DNA of 64,000 bases. Source: Strongylocentrotus purpuratus (lineage: Eukaryota > Echinodermata > Echinoidea > Camarodonta > Strongylocentrotidae). The position numbers and the translations under genes were made by a program. Shown here one piece after another: positions 22,324 to 35,011 of this stretch (positions are counted from its first letter, which is position 1; each line of letters starts with the position of its first letter). The notes under the pieces were generated by a model. It made no database searches and was not told the DNA's origin. It was given only the letters and a program-made list of their open reading frames with translations. Where the stretch lies: positions 20,737,390-20,801,389 of the forward strand of contig NW_022145594.1 in assembly GCF_000002235.5 (NCBI RefSeq). The letters run 5' to 3'.

Positions 22324-22997
22324 AATATCTCGTTGGCGTTCGTTATGAAACAAAGAATGCTCTAAATTGTGTTATTGAAACTTGTGAGAATTCCTTTAAA
22401 GATAATTGTGCCAAAAGTCTTTCATTTGGTACATAACGACCTTCCATTTTCATTTCCTTTGATATTCCAGTCTTTCAAAAGTGTGTACCAGTATGCTGAA
22501 ATTATGTCAACCTCTTCATAGTGTACTCTTTTGTCCGTCATAAATACTATGCTAATATATAAAATGTGGGATGCATGTGCATTCCAGGTATTCAACAGGT
22601 AACGGCTTGTTCGGGTATATAAAGCGGTAAACCGCCGGGAAAATAAAGCAGCCACGTTTTTTAAACGTATATATAAACTACCTATTAAAAATAGCAACTT
22701 TGCGCAACAAAGGGCTTGCGCGTATATTTATTGAGCTCTGTTATTCACAATACAGAAATTGAATGTCTATTGACACTCCGTCACCATAATAAAAATATTT
22801 TAAAAAACACCCTTTTTTGCTGCGTATTATCTGATCGAGCCTTTTAGTGATACAAAAAAAATGTTTATGCAATTGTATGGAAATGAGATTTCTGGAGCTC
22901 TTTCAATCATCCTAATTGAGTCATTCACTCTTTGCCAAGTGAATTTTATGTTCATGTAATCGCCAAATATGCTTGATATCTTGCACAATGTCTATAA

Positions 22998-23130
22998 GTT
23001 TGATAAAACAGAATCCCAAACATGTTATTAATTGTTAATCGTCAGGATATCACAACAAAATATCGTACCTGAGATGGAACACATATAGACCCTACAAGTA
23101 GTAAGTTCTTCTTTAAACATAAAATACTGA
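22998..23130. repeat. Direct repeat, copy 2
   Basis: Second copy of 21652-21790, same orientation, 1.35 kb apart. Confidence 0.85.
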
Positions 23131-24959
23131 AATATATATGTGAAATGTGATTGCAAATTTCTAAAAGATATCTTGCTCAGTGTCTATAAGTAGACGATAA
23201 TTTTAATAGATTTTGTTTGTCTTCTAAAGATACTGTATGAGGTTTAATGCATCTGTATTTTGATACTCCCGAGATGTACTATAAGTATTGTAAGAATTCT
23301 TGTCAGTACTACATGTATTTGGATTTCTCAAGATATGATGTGAATGAATTTGTATTTTGTAAAGACCTACGCCTGAAATACGTCGAAGTAGTACTGTTGG
23401 TTTTGTATAAATTAAATATAAGGTGAATACCTGTCAAAAGTAAATAGACCTATTAAGTGTCATCAGTATTTCTGATGTGAGTTGATCTGTTGGTAATGTT
23501 CATGCTCTCTGTTTTCGTCTACAAACTGACTCTGATAGGAAGCAGGTTTGCGAACCGTCTTTGACGTCTTTCGGATGGTGACGTTAACGGTCGATCCCAC
23601 ACCTGAGTTATACCTTATTCATATGGATACACGTTTGTAAACAACAACAAAAAACACACTCACTTTTTTTCCCCGTAATTATTTACTAATTTATTTGATT
23701 TCATTCAATATCAAAACAATACAAATAATTCGATTAAAGAGCAAGTCCACTCCAAAAATAACCTTCCAAAAGAAGCAGGAAAATCATACAAACCGATCAA
23801 AAAAAGTTTGAGCAAAATCGGATAACATTATATAAGAAAGTTATGATTTTTAATGACATAAAAGACTTTGAAAGTCACAAGACAAATTGGCAAAGCACTC
23901 ATGAGTCTGTGATGTCATTGCCTCACTTACCACCTATTTTTTTTCTTTACCAAATTAGAATTGATATTTATTTCCATGACATATACAAACATAAAATATG
24001 GAATTTCATAACAGATAACAATATCAAAATTACATATAAATTGACATAACAGCATTCAAAATATGAAGAAAATATGAAGGTATAAACCCAAGTTCAAAAG
24101 AAAAATGGTGCATTCGTAAAAGCCAATAAGGCTTGACAATTGAATGCACCAGGCGCAGAAGTAATAATAACATATACTTGGAAGAAGAAGAGAAGAAAAA
24201 TGAATACAAAAGAGATGTATTTAGTATGAGAGGTGTGGTCTTAAAATAAATTATGCATTATAAAGAGAGAGAAGATGTTTCTTGTAAAGTCTTGTGAATG
24301 AATTATTAAAGCCGACAGACTGTAAAAAAGGAGGTAGGGAATTTCACATTTTAGGACCAACATAACGGAGAGAATGGGTCAGTATATTGGAAGAAGCATT
24401 CCAATTATGTAATTTATCAGCATTTCATGTGTAGTGGGTATCGACCGCATTGTTGAGACTAATTAGATGCATAAGGTTTGGAGGTAGTGAGTTTGAGAAA
24501 AAATCGTTGCATCAATGACGAAATTTGTAATTTAGGAAGAAGACGAATCGTTGTACCGTTCTTTTTTCTTTTTTTTTCGCCGGCGTTTTTTTTTTTTTTG
24601 GGGGGGGGGGGGACCGCCGCCAGCCCCCCCCCCCCCTTGTTACGCTCCTGCCCCCCCCCCCCACCGGTTTTGCCGAAAGGGTGCGTTGGGAGTGTCTCGT
24701 CGCGTCGCGTTGACTGGAACGGCAAAACCGGGGGGGGGTTAAGGTAATGGTAAGGTCTCTCTGTTTCCACCACCCTAATAATCTTTTGATTCTACTAAAA
24801 AAATCTTTGTAGTTTATCTCCTCCCTGATTCTTGGATTTAACGAAAAAATTGGTTCCTAAAATCTATATGCCTATGTCTTGAACTATTTTTCACAAATGT
24901 AATTTTCTAAATCTTCTTTATCTTTACCTAATAAATTGTTACATTTGTTTTTCTTCTTT

Positions 24960-25975
24960 GATTCTTTGATTCATATTCCCCCTTCCGCGCAAAGCGCGGA
25001 AGCTTCTACATTTCATTAAATAATTAGAGAAACAAGACAATTTATTGTACAGTTCTCGACTCTTAATCCTCGTCTGAATTCAGGTTTCTCCCTTCCGCGC
25101 GAAGCGCGGAAGCTTTTACGATTCATTGAATCATTAGAGAAAGAAGACGATTCGTTGTACCGTTCTCGACTCTTAATTCTTGTTTAAATTTAGTCCCACC
25201 CGCCCCTCCTGCGCGAAGCGCGGAAGCTTTGACGTTTCATTAAATTATTAGAGAAAGAAAAAAATTCGTTGTACCGTTCTCGACTCTTAATTCTTGTCTA
25301 AATTCAGTCCCACCCGCACGCCCTCCTGCGCGAAGCTTTGACGTTTCATTAATTTATGTGAGAAAGAAGACGATTCGTTGTACCGTTCCCGAAAATAATC
25401 CTCGTCTGAATTCACTTCACCCCCCCCCCCCCCCATCCAGCGCGAAGCGCAGAAGCTTTTACGTTTCTTTAAATCATTAGAGAAACAAGACGATTCGTTG
25501 TACCGTTCTCGACTCTTAATCCTCGTCTGAGTTCAGTTTTCCCCCTCCCGCGCGAACCGCGGAAGCTTTTACATTTCATTAAATTATTAGAGAAAGAAGA
25601 CGATTCGTTGTACAGTTCTCGACTTTTAATCCTCGTCTGGATTCAGATTCCCCCTTCCGCGCAAAGCGCGGAAGCTTCTACGTTTCATCAAATAATTAGA
25701 GAAACGAGACAATTCATTGTACAGTTCTCGACTCTTCATAATCCAAGAATTCAGGTTTCCCCCGCCCGCGCTAAGCGCGGAAGCTTTTACGATTCATTAA
25801 ATTATTAGAGAAAGAAGACGATTCGTTGTACCGTTCTCGAAAATAATCCTCGTCTGAATTCAGTTTCCCCCCCCCCCCTCCCCCTCCCGCGCATAGCGCG
25901 GAAGCTTATACGTTTCATTAAATTATTAGAGAAAGAAGGCGATACGTTGTACCGTTCTCTTTTCTTAATCTTTGT
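24960..25975. repeat. ~110-bp satellite array, nine units
   Basis: Units centre on the near-palindrome GCGCGAAGCGCGGAAGCTT, found at about 24987, 25097, 25211, 25328, 25440, 25550, 25659, 25768 and 25889. Each is followed by a conserved AT-rich part (TTTCATTAAATTATTAGAGA) and CGTTGTACCGTTCTCGACT. Poly-C runs of variable length separate units. A related half unit lies at 24533. Not a CRISPR: units are long, diverged and lack distinct spacers. Confidence 0.9.
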
Positions 25976-26149
25976 CTGAATTTTAAAGATGTTCTTTGTC
26001 TGCTTCTTTTTCTTTCTACTTCCTCTTCGTTTTTCTCTCCTCTTCTTTTTAGAGGGGGGGGGGCGGTGATTATTTCGGGGCCGCCCCTACTGCCCCCCTG
26101 GCTACGCGCCTGTGGTCAAATTAACACATTTTGATACCTTGTCCGACCC

Positions 26150-26850
26150 CGGAAGCTCAGACGTTTAAGGCAATAAATTACGGTCAGATAAGCATTTTTT
26201 TTTATAATCCTTATTAATTTGTCACACTGGCAGGACACTTAGGCGTGGGATCAAAGGGGCGAAGCCCCCAAAATCAGGGGTTTTAGGCATGAAATTACCG
26301 TCAGCTAAGCATCTAAGGGCCCGCCTTAGGGCCCAAGGTGGAATCCAGGGGGCAGAGCCCCCGGAAGCTCAGGGGTTTTAGGCGTGTAATTACGGTCAGA
26401 TGAGCATTTTTTTATAATCCTTATTATTTTTTCACACTGGTAGGACACTTAGGCGTGGGGTCAAGAGGGCGAAGCCCCCCAAAATCAGGTTTTTAGGCAC
26501 TAAATTACCGTCAGCTGAGCATCTAAGGGCCCGCCTTAGGGCCCAAGGTGGAATCCAGGGGGCAGAGCCCCCGGAAGCTCGGGGGTTTTAGGCGTTTATT
26601 TACGGTCAGATGAGCATTTTTTTATAATCCTTATTATTTTGTGACACTGGCAGGACACTATTTGGCGTGGGGTCCAGGGGGCGGAGCCTCCCCCCAAAAA
26701 AATCAGGGGTTTTAGGCATTAAATGACCGTCAGATGAGCATGGAAGTGGCCCACATTAGGGCCCTAAGTGGAATCCAGGGGGCAGAGCCCCCGGAAACTT
26801 ACGGGATTTAGGCATTTAATCACGGTCAGATGATCATATTTTGATGCCTC
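26150..26850. repeat. ~212-bp tandem repeat
   Basis: GGAAGCTC landmarks at 26151, 26363, 26573 and 26793 give periods of 212, 210 and 220. Each unit has two half-units with TTTTAGGC..TAAATTACCGTCAG and GCAT motifs, so it is an old dimer. The core GGCAGAGCCCCCGGAAGCTC is conserved. Confidence 0.85.
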
Positions 26851-28425
26851 TGTTGACACTGGCAGTGAACTATTCTTTCTTTCTTGCTCCATTTCTTTTG
26901 TTATTTCTCTTTAATATACTTTTTTGTTAAAGTGTGGGGGGGGGCTCGAGGCTCCCGATTCCCGCCGTTCCTCGGGCCCTGACATGTAGGAATCTCAAAA
27001 ATCATATTTCTTGCCTGGCTGTAAATTTAGGAATTTGTCATTTTCCAACAAACGCATAAAAAAGTATAATTTACTAAAAAGTGAGGAAAAATCTCGGAAA
27101 TTATGTAATTTCAGCCCTATTTGTAATCCACAATTATGGAATTAGAAATAACACACATTTGAATTTGATTTCCCCCAAGTTTTGTTTTTTTTCACCTAAT
27201 TCGTGAGAATTTTTTTTAAATTCTTATTTGTTGTTGACCCGTCAGCCCCCCCCCCCCCCCCTCGTGGATCCGCGCCTGCAGAGGATCCAGACGGCGTCAA
27301 GGGGGGGGGGGGGGTTGTAGCCAAATCTTAATACAAAATTTAGTGCCGACTCACCCGGCCGGCGAATAAGCGGTGGGGGGGCGCTTTTGTTTTTTGTTTT
27401 ATAAAGGTTAACTTTACGTTTTTATCCTAATTTTTTTTTATCGTTTGGGGGGGGGGGGCTAGGGGGGCCGGGCCGGAATAATCGCTACGTGGATCCGCCC
27501 CTGGCCTGCACAGCTATGCAGGCCGCTTATATTTAGTGACTTGAGAAGAAGAAGAAGGTGATCGAAAAGAAGAAGAAGACGAAGAAGAACACGATTGGAG
27601 GAGGAGGTGAGAAGCAAAAATGAATTGGACAAGGGAAGTTTCAAGAAGTAAAAAAAAACTATGTATGTGCATATAGGCGCCGAAGTGGGTGGCAAGGGAG
27701 CGCCCCCCCCCCCCCCAACGAAAAAGGGCGGGGGTAAACGCATCATCCCCCCCCCCCTCCCCGTAAAAAAAAAATAATAATAAAAATAATAAAACTTGAA
27801 ATAAAAATTATATTTCATTGAAAGAAAAAGAAAGCAAATAGGAATTTAATTTTCTTAACATTCCACATGCCCCAATATTTATCAATGGAGCATTTTGATA
27901 ATAGCGATACGCGCATATCGTGGAAATATTGTGAGATGATGGGAAAACGTGTTTTTTTTTTTATTATACGGGTGAGAAGACTTGAGCCCCTAAACACTGG
28001 CGTACTGATGGGAGGGCTTGGGGCAGTTGCTCCCCCCCCCCCACCCAATACAATTCAAAATTGGTTTATTTTTAATTCGATACCAGTGGTTTACAAATGT
28101 TGCTGAAATTTGTTGGGGGGGGGGCAATTATACCTTTTTAAGCGTTTGTGGAAAATTGAACATTCCCAAATTTACAGTCGGGTAACAAAATAAGCCGGCG
28201 AATAAGCCGGGGGAGGGGGGAGGGGTTTAAACATTTTTTTTTTTTTAGCTGAACGGGGGGGGGGGAGGGGTTGGGAAGTAAACACTCCTTTTTTTTTTCT
28301 TTTCTCGACATCCACTCCCCCCCCCCCCCCCCCTTTGAGCCAAAAAAATTAAAGTTTGTTGAAAGTCTTAAAAGAATAAATTGCCACATGTATAATATAA
28401 CATGTACTTGGCTTTCTAGTACATA
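26850..28425. other. Repeat debris rich in G and C runs
   Basis: No gene seen. Ends of hAT-like elements (CGTGGATCCGCGCCTG at about 27263; ACGTGGATCCGCCCCTGG at about 27483) lie among G/C runs of 10-16 nt. A (GAAGAA)n stretch is at 27545-27600. I could not pair the ends with confidence. Confidence 0.5.
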
Positions 28426-28884
28426 CACTGTCGCTCATAAAGGTGGAATATTTTTTTTTATCCCAATTTATGGAATTATTCAAAAAATAATTTAAAAATA
28501 ATAGATCTAGATAATAGTATACATTCTCAGATTTTATTGAATAATAATTTGCCAATGTGCGTTTTGCGTGACTACTATGATTATCAACTAGGGCAGTGGC
28601 GGATCCAGGGGTGAGGGCGCGGGGGCCCCGCCCCCCCCCCCCTTGAGGAAAAAAACATGCAAAAACACGTGATTTTTACCTTTTTGGGGGGTTGGGCCCC
28701 CCCCCCCCTGGCGCTCAAGGGGGGGGGGGGGTGCAAATTTTTAAATGTTCGAGTACCAAAAAAAAAATGTGGTCAGTACATGTATACTACATGTATTATT
28801 TAGATCTATTATTTAAAAAAAAAATTAAAATAATTCCATAAATTTTGATAAAACTTAAATATTTCACCTTTATGAGCGACAGTG
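28426..28884. mobile_element. Tc1/mariner-type MITE with inner insertion
   Basis: 459 bp with ends CACTGTCGCTCATAAAG and reverse complement, flanked by TA (28424-28425 and 28885-28886). The inverted repeats extend about 80 bp with small gaps. TA flanks and this end sequence fit Tc1/mariner MITEs. The middle (about 28588-28740) is unlike the arms. It begins GGCAGTGGCGGATCCAGGGG and is full of G/C runs, like a hAT-type insertion. Confidence 0.85.
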
Positions 28885-29335
28885 TATGCTGCAAAAGCAT
28901 GATGCTTGGCTGCTATTATGCTCTTTATTTTTTGTCTATACCACAATACTGAGAATATTTTGGGGGGAGGGGGGGGGGCACAAACAACGAGATCCCGGCA
29001 TTGAAGATCCATTTGATTGTTGGTCTCTTCAATTCCCTTGGCCTAGCAGAAAAGCAATTTTGGGGTAATTATTCAAAACTCCAATTCTTTTTATCCCATA
29101 GCATAGCATTTTTGTCTATTGTCCAAACTTACAAAAACTGAATATATAAACAGTTTTTATCATTCGATATACAAACATGATAACACAATTTAATGATTCT
29201 GAAATTATTAGATTGAATATCTAAATACATGTAGCACACGTATCATGTAGCACAGGCAGAAAACAGTGTTTGTTTGCCTCCCTCTATCGATATCACATCT
29301 AACTACAACGCGTGTCATCGACAACATTGCTTGAG

Positions 29336-29341
29336 CACGTG
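29336..29341. promoter_or_regulatory. E-box CACGTG upstream of fibrillarin
   Basis: CACGTG inside the palindrome AGCACGTGCT, 52 bp upstream of the fibrillarin ATG at 29394. CACGTG binds bHLH factors such as Myc/Max and USF, and fibrillarin is a Myc target in vertebrates. Its use here is an inference from position. No TATA box is evident. Confidence 0.5.
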
Positions 29342-29393
29342 CTGCGGATAGTAGTCAGAGTAGTTCCAAATTAGTGCCAGAAACACGACAAAT

Positions 29394-32300
29394 ATGGGCA
29401 GACCAGGTAACAAACATTCAGAATTATACAATAATACTAATTAAGTTAAACATAATAATCGTTTTGAATGCTTAAAATTAAGTGTCTTTGTGTCCGTTGA
29501 TTGAAGTCAGCTTTTACTTTGGCTTTGCTTTCGTGTTTTGTCGACCATGCTCTGCATGGAATTTGGCTTCAGTCCCACATATTGAAATCGGTGTTTGTGA
29601 CGAGATCTGAATGTGTCGTGACCGACGAGTGATGTAAATGTTTTTTGTTTTTTTTAATAATTGTTGTTTGGATATGAATGACTATGACTTTCAGTGATTT
29701 CCTTTATTACCAGTTATGTATAATTTATTTTGGTTATGAGCAGAAATCAGAGTAAAACGTGTCGAGAAACGAAAGAAATTTAAATTCACAAAAACATGTG
29801 CTCGATGACATCTGCTGATTTCAAATCGTCTTCTAGTTTCACCTTCACTATAGATTTATCTAATGCAGATATTAAAGATTTTGAAAGTAAAACCCTTGCC
29901 TTGAAAAGGAAATAGAAATGAAGTGAGAGAGAGAGAGAGAGACAGAGGAAGGGACGAATGCAATTTTTGCTTTTTATCAGGAGGGGCGCTGGTTCGACAG
30001 TGATGATCGTCCGCTTAAACGAGGATAATTGCATAAACGCGTACAAAATGCATCCTAAAAAATAAGGATGTATTTTTTCTTCGGCCCTCTGCTGGTTTCA
30101 GGTTCCTGATTGGCGCGCGCTGGCAATGCGAAAAAAGATTCTGCGTCATGAAATACCTCCAGTCGGCCGTCTGCTTTTATGGGTAGGGCAATTCCACGGT
30201 AACGGAAGGACACTCAGACAAGATTTTTGAACTTCAGGTTCATACTAAAAGAAATGTTTTATTAGTATGTATTAAACTATGGGGAACAAAATGTGTTTCA
30301 GTCAAGTGGAAAGCTTCATCAACTTCACAAAGTTTGGATAAACACTAATTAACTGGAAAAACCATGTCCATTTTTATGTCCTTCCGTTACCGAGATAATT
30401 AATATGCACATTCTTAAACTACTTAACTATAATGACAATTTTTTTGGGGAGAATTAAAGGCACTTATATAGGTATTATATCTGTACTGTTTCACATCTTA
30501 TACTAATAAAACAGTTCTTTTAGTATGAACCTGAAGTTCAAAAATCTTGTCTGAGTGTCCTTCCGTTACCGTGGAATTGCCCGGTAGTCCGTCTTCCAGA
30601 GGATTTATTGCTCACAACGTGAAACTCAAGTGAAATGCATGAAGAAAATCATTGCAGAATCTGTTTTTCGCTGAATTCGTTGGATTTACTCTCTTCATGT
30701 TCAGCCAATAGAATCAAATCACATTCTTCCAGTCTCTTGGGCAAGATAGTGCGTATGCAGCATTTTTACAATTTTCACAATGGCCGGGAAATGAAATGTC
30801 CTTCCCCACAGCTTGGGAAATGGACAATACAAGTTCAAATTCAAAAAATGCCTGCCCCTCCCCTGTATCATACACGCAGGCTATGTTACAGTGAAAAACA
30901 CTCTGTCCCTCGGATCGGACATTAAATGGAGGCCCCGTGTAGAGGAGAGTTAACACCTTTACTTGTTAGAAAGTAAACCAACTGCATTATTTGTATCGGT
31001 GTAAGGAGAAACTGGTGTAGCGATCCACCTGCATGCCCCCAATCAGTTATACCAGGAGGAGAGACCAGAGGGTTCCATTGTTTCAGTTTCCCTTTGCCTT
31101 TTATATTTTTTTGTAGATTAACGTAGGATTACTATTACTTCATGAACTATTTATATTTTGGTTGTAAGAGATTTGTAATTTTAATGTTAATTGAATTGAT
31201 GTAAAAATGCAAATTCTGTTCCTTTGACTTACCGTATCAACTATTTCCCTTCTAAACCGCCTAGAGGCAATACGCAATTTGCAGTATAGAAATATCTTTA
31301 TCATCTTTAGAAATATTTTTATTATTTCAATGAATAATAAATGATGTTGATATCTTTCTCTCTCGTGACAGGATTCTCACCAGGAAGCAGAGGGGGCTTC
31401 AGAGGGGGCGGAGACCGGGGAGGGCGTGGCGGTAGAGGGGGCTTTGGAAGCAGAGGAGGAGGCTTTGGTGGAGGACGAGGAGGAGGAGGTAGAGGAGGAG
31501 GTAAACATTTTAAAACCTGCTTTAATGCCCATATTCTATTTGATTTGTTTATATGAAACTGGTATGTCATATAAAGAATCAGTATAGTAAAAGAAGGGGA
31601 CAGACTACTACAAATTAAAAACTTGTAAAGAAACGTTATATGAAGTTAGGACTAAACTAATTTTGAATCTGTCACTTGACATGACTGCTGGGCAATCGAT
31701 AGTGCATGCTCAGGATTGGAAAAAAAGTTTATAATATGATAATAGAGTTTGGATGTTTCAAAATTGCAGATGAAGCCAATGAGAACATGTCCTGCATGTA
31801 TGAGTAAAAAGTGTTGGGGGAATTATATTCATTTTCATCTGGCAGTGATGAACTTAACAATTTCTTCACTTTGAACAGAAGTATCTTGTTGAGAATATTG
31901 TTTTACTGAGCCAGCTTTATGTTTCAGTGCCTTTCCCCATGGTAATATTCATCTTCATCGTGATTTGTGGGTTTTTACAAAATCATAGTTAAATGTGTCA
32001 TCCTTTTCATTATGATCATCACCATTACTTCACACCATACATTTTAGTCTAAATCATCCTCGTGAAAAATAAAGACAAGATCTTGTGAAACACTTTGTAG
32101 AAGTTATTTTGAATATTCATTTATGATTGTGAAATTTTACAGTGGTCACAAAGAACATACAAAAAAGAACAATACATACTTAAAATATAATTGAGTATAT
32201 GTGGAAGAACTAGCAAAAGCCCAGATCTTTCAAGGGCTATTCCCAAGCAAGGAGGGGATAAGGAAATAGTCACCACCTCTATGTTGTTATTGATGTATTT

Positions 32301-34965
32301 CTTATCTCCCATCTCTCTGCTTTGTGTTTTTTTTTCTTCAGGTTTTGGTGGACGAGGTCGGGGTGGACCCAGAGGCAGGGGAGGAAGAGGTAGGTCTACT
32401 TAGTGTAACCTGAATGAGAGTCAAGGCACCTTTGCCTTTAATTCAATTCAATTCAATTTTTTTTTTTAATTATCGATTAAAAATTACATTGATACAAAAG
32501 ATACAAAATATTTCATAAACAAATTTAGAAAATGAAATTGGGAACTACATTATTAAAGCTCTTATGCCTTGCCCAAGCAATCATAGCATAATGTGAAGCA
32601 AAAATTACAACAAAAAAACAACATTAATATTAAATGTTTTAAAAAGAAGGGGAAAAAAATATAACACAATATAAACAAAAGATAAAGAACTATACATATT
32701 TGAGATAAAGATCCCTCTCTTATCAAAAAGATACCCAAGAGCGATTAATGTGGTTCAAACCTCGCCCGTTCGTAATATAGATTGTCATGTTTTCCAATCC
32801 ACATTGCATTGTCCAGATCTATATCATTTTGTAAACTTGGTCTGTCTCAACCAGTATTTGTTGTTAATTGCCTGTAGGATCTTAGCGAAATGTTATCATT
32901 GAAGATGATCAAAAGCAGTATTCCAGAATGTGGTGTTTTTAATCTTTTCTTCTTTTTCTTTCAGGAGGTCGAGGTGGCATGAGAGGTGGCTTCAAGGTTG
33001 CTATTGAGCCTCACAGACTTGAAGGTATGCGTTGAGATATTTTTTGGTTAAATAGTGGATGTTTTCAGATTTCTCATGCCCACCACAAAAAGTGCTCAAG
33101 GTGCTCCAGTATTGCTCAGATAATATTTGCATTTTGGTACTCCTAGAATTATTATTACAGCAAATAAATTTAATTAAATTGAAATTAAGTTTGTGAATTC
33201 TCTATTTTAATATCTCTATTGCAAAATATCAGTGTGAAGTTTTATTTTGAAATACCGGAAATCAAATATTTACACCTGGGGGTATCAGCGTTACTTTTGG
33301 GAACTCCCGGGGACTGGGCCAGGAACCTTTACAACTCAGTCCCTTATAATAATGAAATCAAAATTTATTTATTTATAAAGAGCATTTTGATATACATGTT
33401 CATACTGATCGTGTCATGTTTTCTCTTGATTTCAGCTGGGGGGTTAGCTTCCTCTTCGACCCAGTGTAGGGTCCCTTTAAAATTGTTATTCACTGGAGAC
33501 AGTGTAGCGATTAAAATGAGAACGGTTATAAGAATTAGAATTGAAGATAATAAGGGACCTTGTTATTGGCGATGATGATCAAAACAAATTCTTCACTTTG
33601 AACTGAAGTCAAGTTGTTGAGAAAATTGTTACTGTCTGAGCCATAACGTCCGAGATAAACAAATGTGTATCGTCATGGAGATGCTTGTGTCTTTTGGTTG
33701 GTGAGTCATGTAGAATAAAGTGCTTCTGAAACGTTCTAGAGTTAAGAGATTTTTTTTCTTTTATATCACTCTTCCTCCGTTGAAAGACATTTTTTAATTG
33801 CCCACCCAAAAATCTCACTATGGATTGAATTACAACCGTGTTTTATCCTTCTTTTTTATAGCTTTTTTTCACAATATAGGACATGTAGTTTAAGCTTATG
33901 TATTAAATAAGTCTCTTAAGCTGTGTCCTTTAAATGGATTAAAAGGCGATTATCCAGCAGGATTATCGGACTTGGTTATCTATTACTTGTTTACATTTTA
34001 TGGCTAAGTAGGTCAAAGTTCAGATAGCTTTGTAGAGCTCATTGTTCCGCTGGTGGGGTCTTGGTCTTCATTGCCAGTCTCTTCTTTGCGTTTACAGGTG
34101 TGTTCATTGCCAGAGGCAAGGAGGATGCACTGGTCACCAAGAACTTGGTGCCTGGGGAATCAGTCTATGGAGAGAAGAGAATAAGCATTGAGGTAATGAT
34201 TCTGTGTGTGTGTGTTGTCACATAGCTTTGTGCCAGTATTTCTACCCATGAGCCCTATCAACTTTGTAACCCATTGACATAGTTTTTGCTTCATACGCAT
34301 TCGTTTTCACACAAAAAAATAGAGAAATGGTACAAATAGATCATAATTGAACAGACACATGCCAAAGTAGGGCATAACATATAAACATAAAACATATAGT
34401 TGTACAGATATGATATATATGGTTCAATAAGATAATGCATATGAGGAAATTAGAATTCCGGAAATATTACTATTTTGAGATATATATAACAATGTTTCAT
34501 TAAAACAATGTACAAAATACCCTCCCCCCCCCCCCCCAAAAAAAAAAAAAAAAAAGAAATTACTATTTGAAGAAGAAAAGTTTGTCAAATGAATCTTTGC
34601 ATGGTTCATGTCAGGTGGCTCTCTCAAAAGATCTTATTGGAAGTGATGACTAGTTATTATACAGTGCAGATTGTACAGTCAAACCTGTCTATAGCTCCCG
34701 CCCAAGTGAAACACCAAAAGTGGTCTTCATAGACAGGTGGTCCTAAAGCAGGTTCAACTGTATGAAGAGACCCTGCCTAGTAGCCACACAATGTGGTCAT
34801 CAGTAGCTTATAATAATAATTGTAACTTGTCATTTATAAACAAGTTTGATGAAACAGAGCCCAGGCAGAGATGCCAACCAGTACGATTTAATCGTATGTA
34901 GTACGATAATAAGAGTGGAATACGATAATACGTTCTCATCTCTTAAAATACGATTTTTCAACAAA

Positions 34966-35011
<46 letters not shown>

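Larger units (their letters stand above)
21548..24960. other. Intergenic stretch with duplicated and dispersed repeats
   Basis: No gene recognised. Direct repeats occur at 21652-21790 / 22998-23130 and at 22077-22160 / 22238-22323. A segment near 23735-23860 (AAAGAGCAAGTCCACTCC, later AAAATCGGATAACATT) resembles a dispersed repeat, and so does 45290-45420. G and C runs start at 24596. Confidence 0.5.

Noticed and set aside
24459..24773. Open frames on both strands at 24.5-24.8 kb
   Set aside because: They consist of G/C and T homopolymer translation (Gly, Pro, Phe runs).
24960..25975. CRISPR-like array
   Set aside because: Eukaryotic context, ~110-bp diverged units and no unique spacers; it is a satellite.
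29998..30110. GTGATGA in fibrillarin intron 1 as a third snoRNA
   Set aside because: No D box for about 105 nt and no closing stem.
31322..31570. Minus-strand Pro-rich frame opposite fibrillarin exon 2
   Set aside because: It is the complement of the Gly/Arg-rich coding sequence.
34641..34760. GTGATGA in fibrillarin intron 5 as a snoRNA
   Set aside because: No CTGA at a suitable distance; it runs into a MITE.
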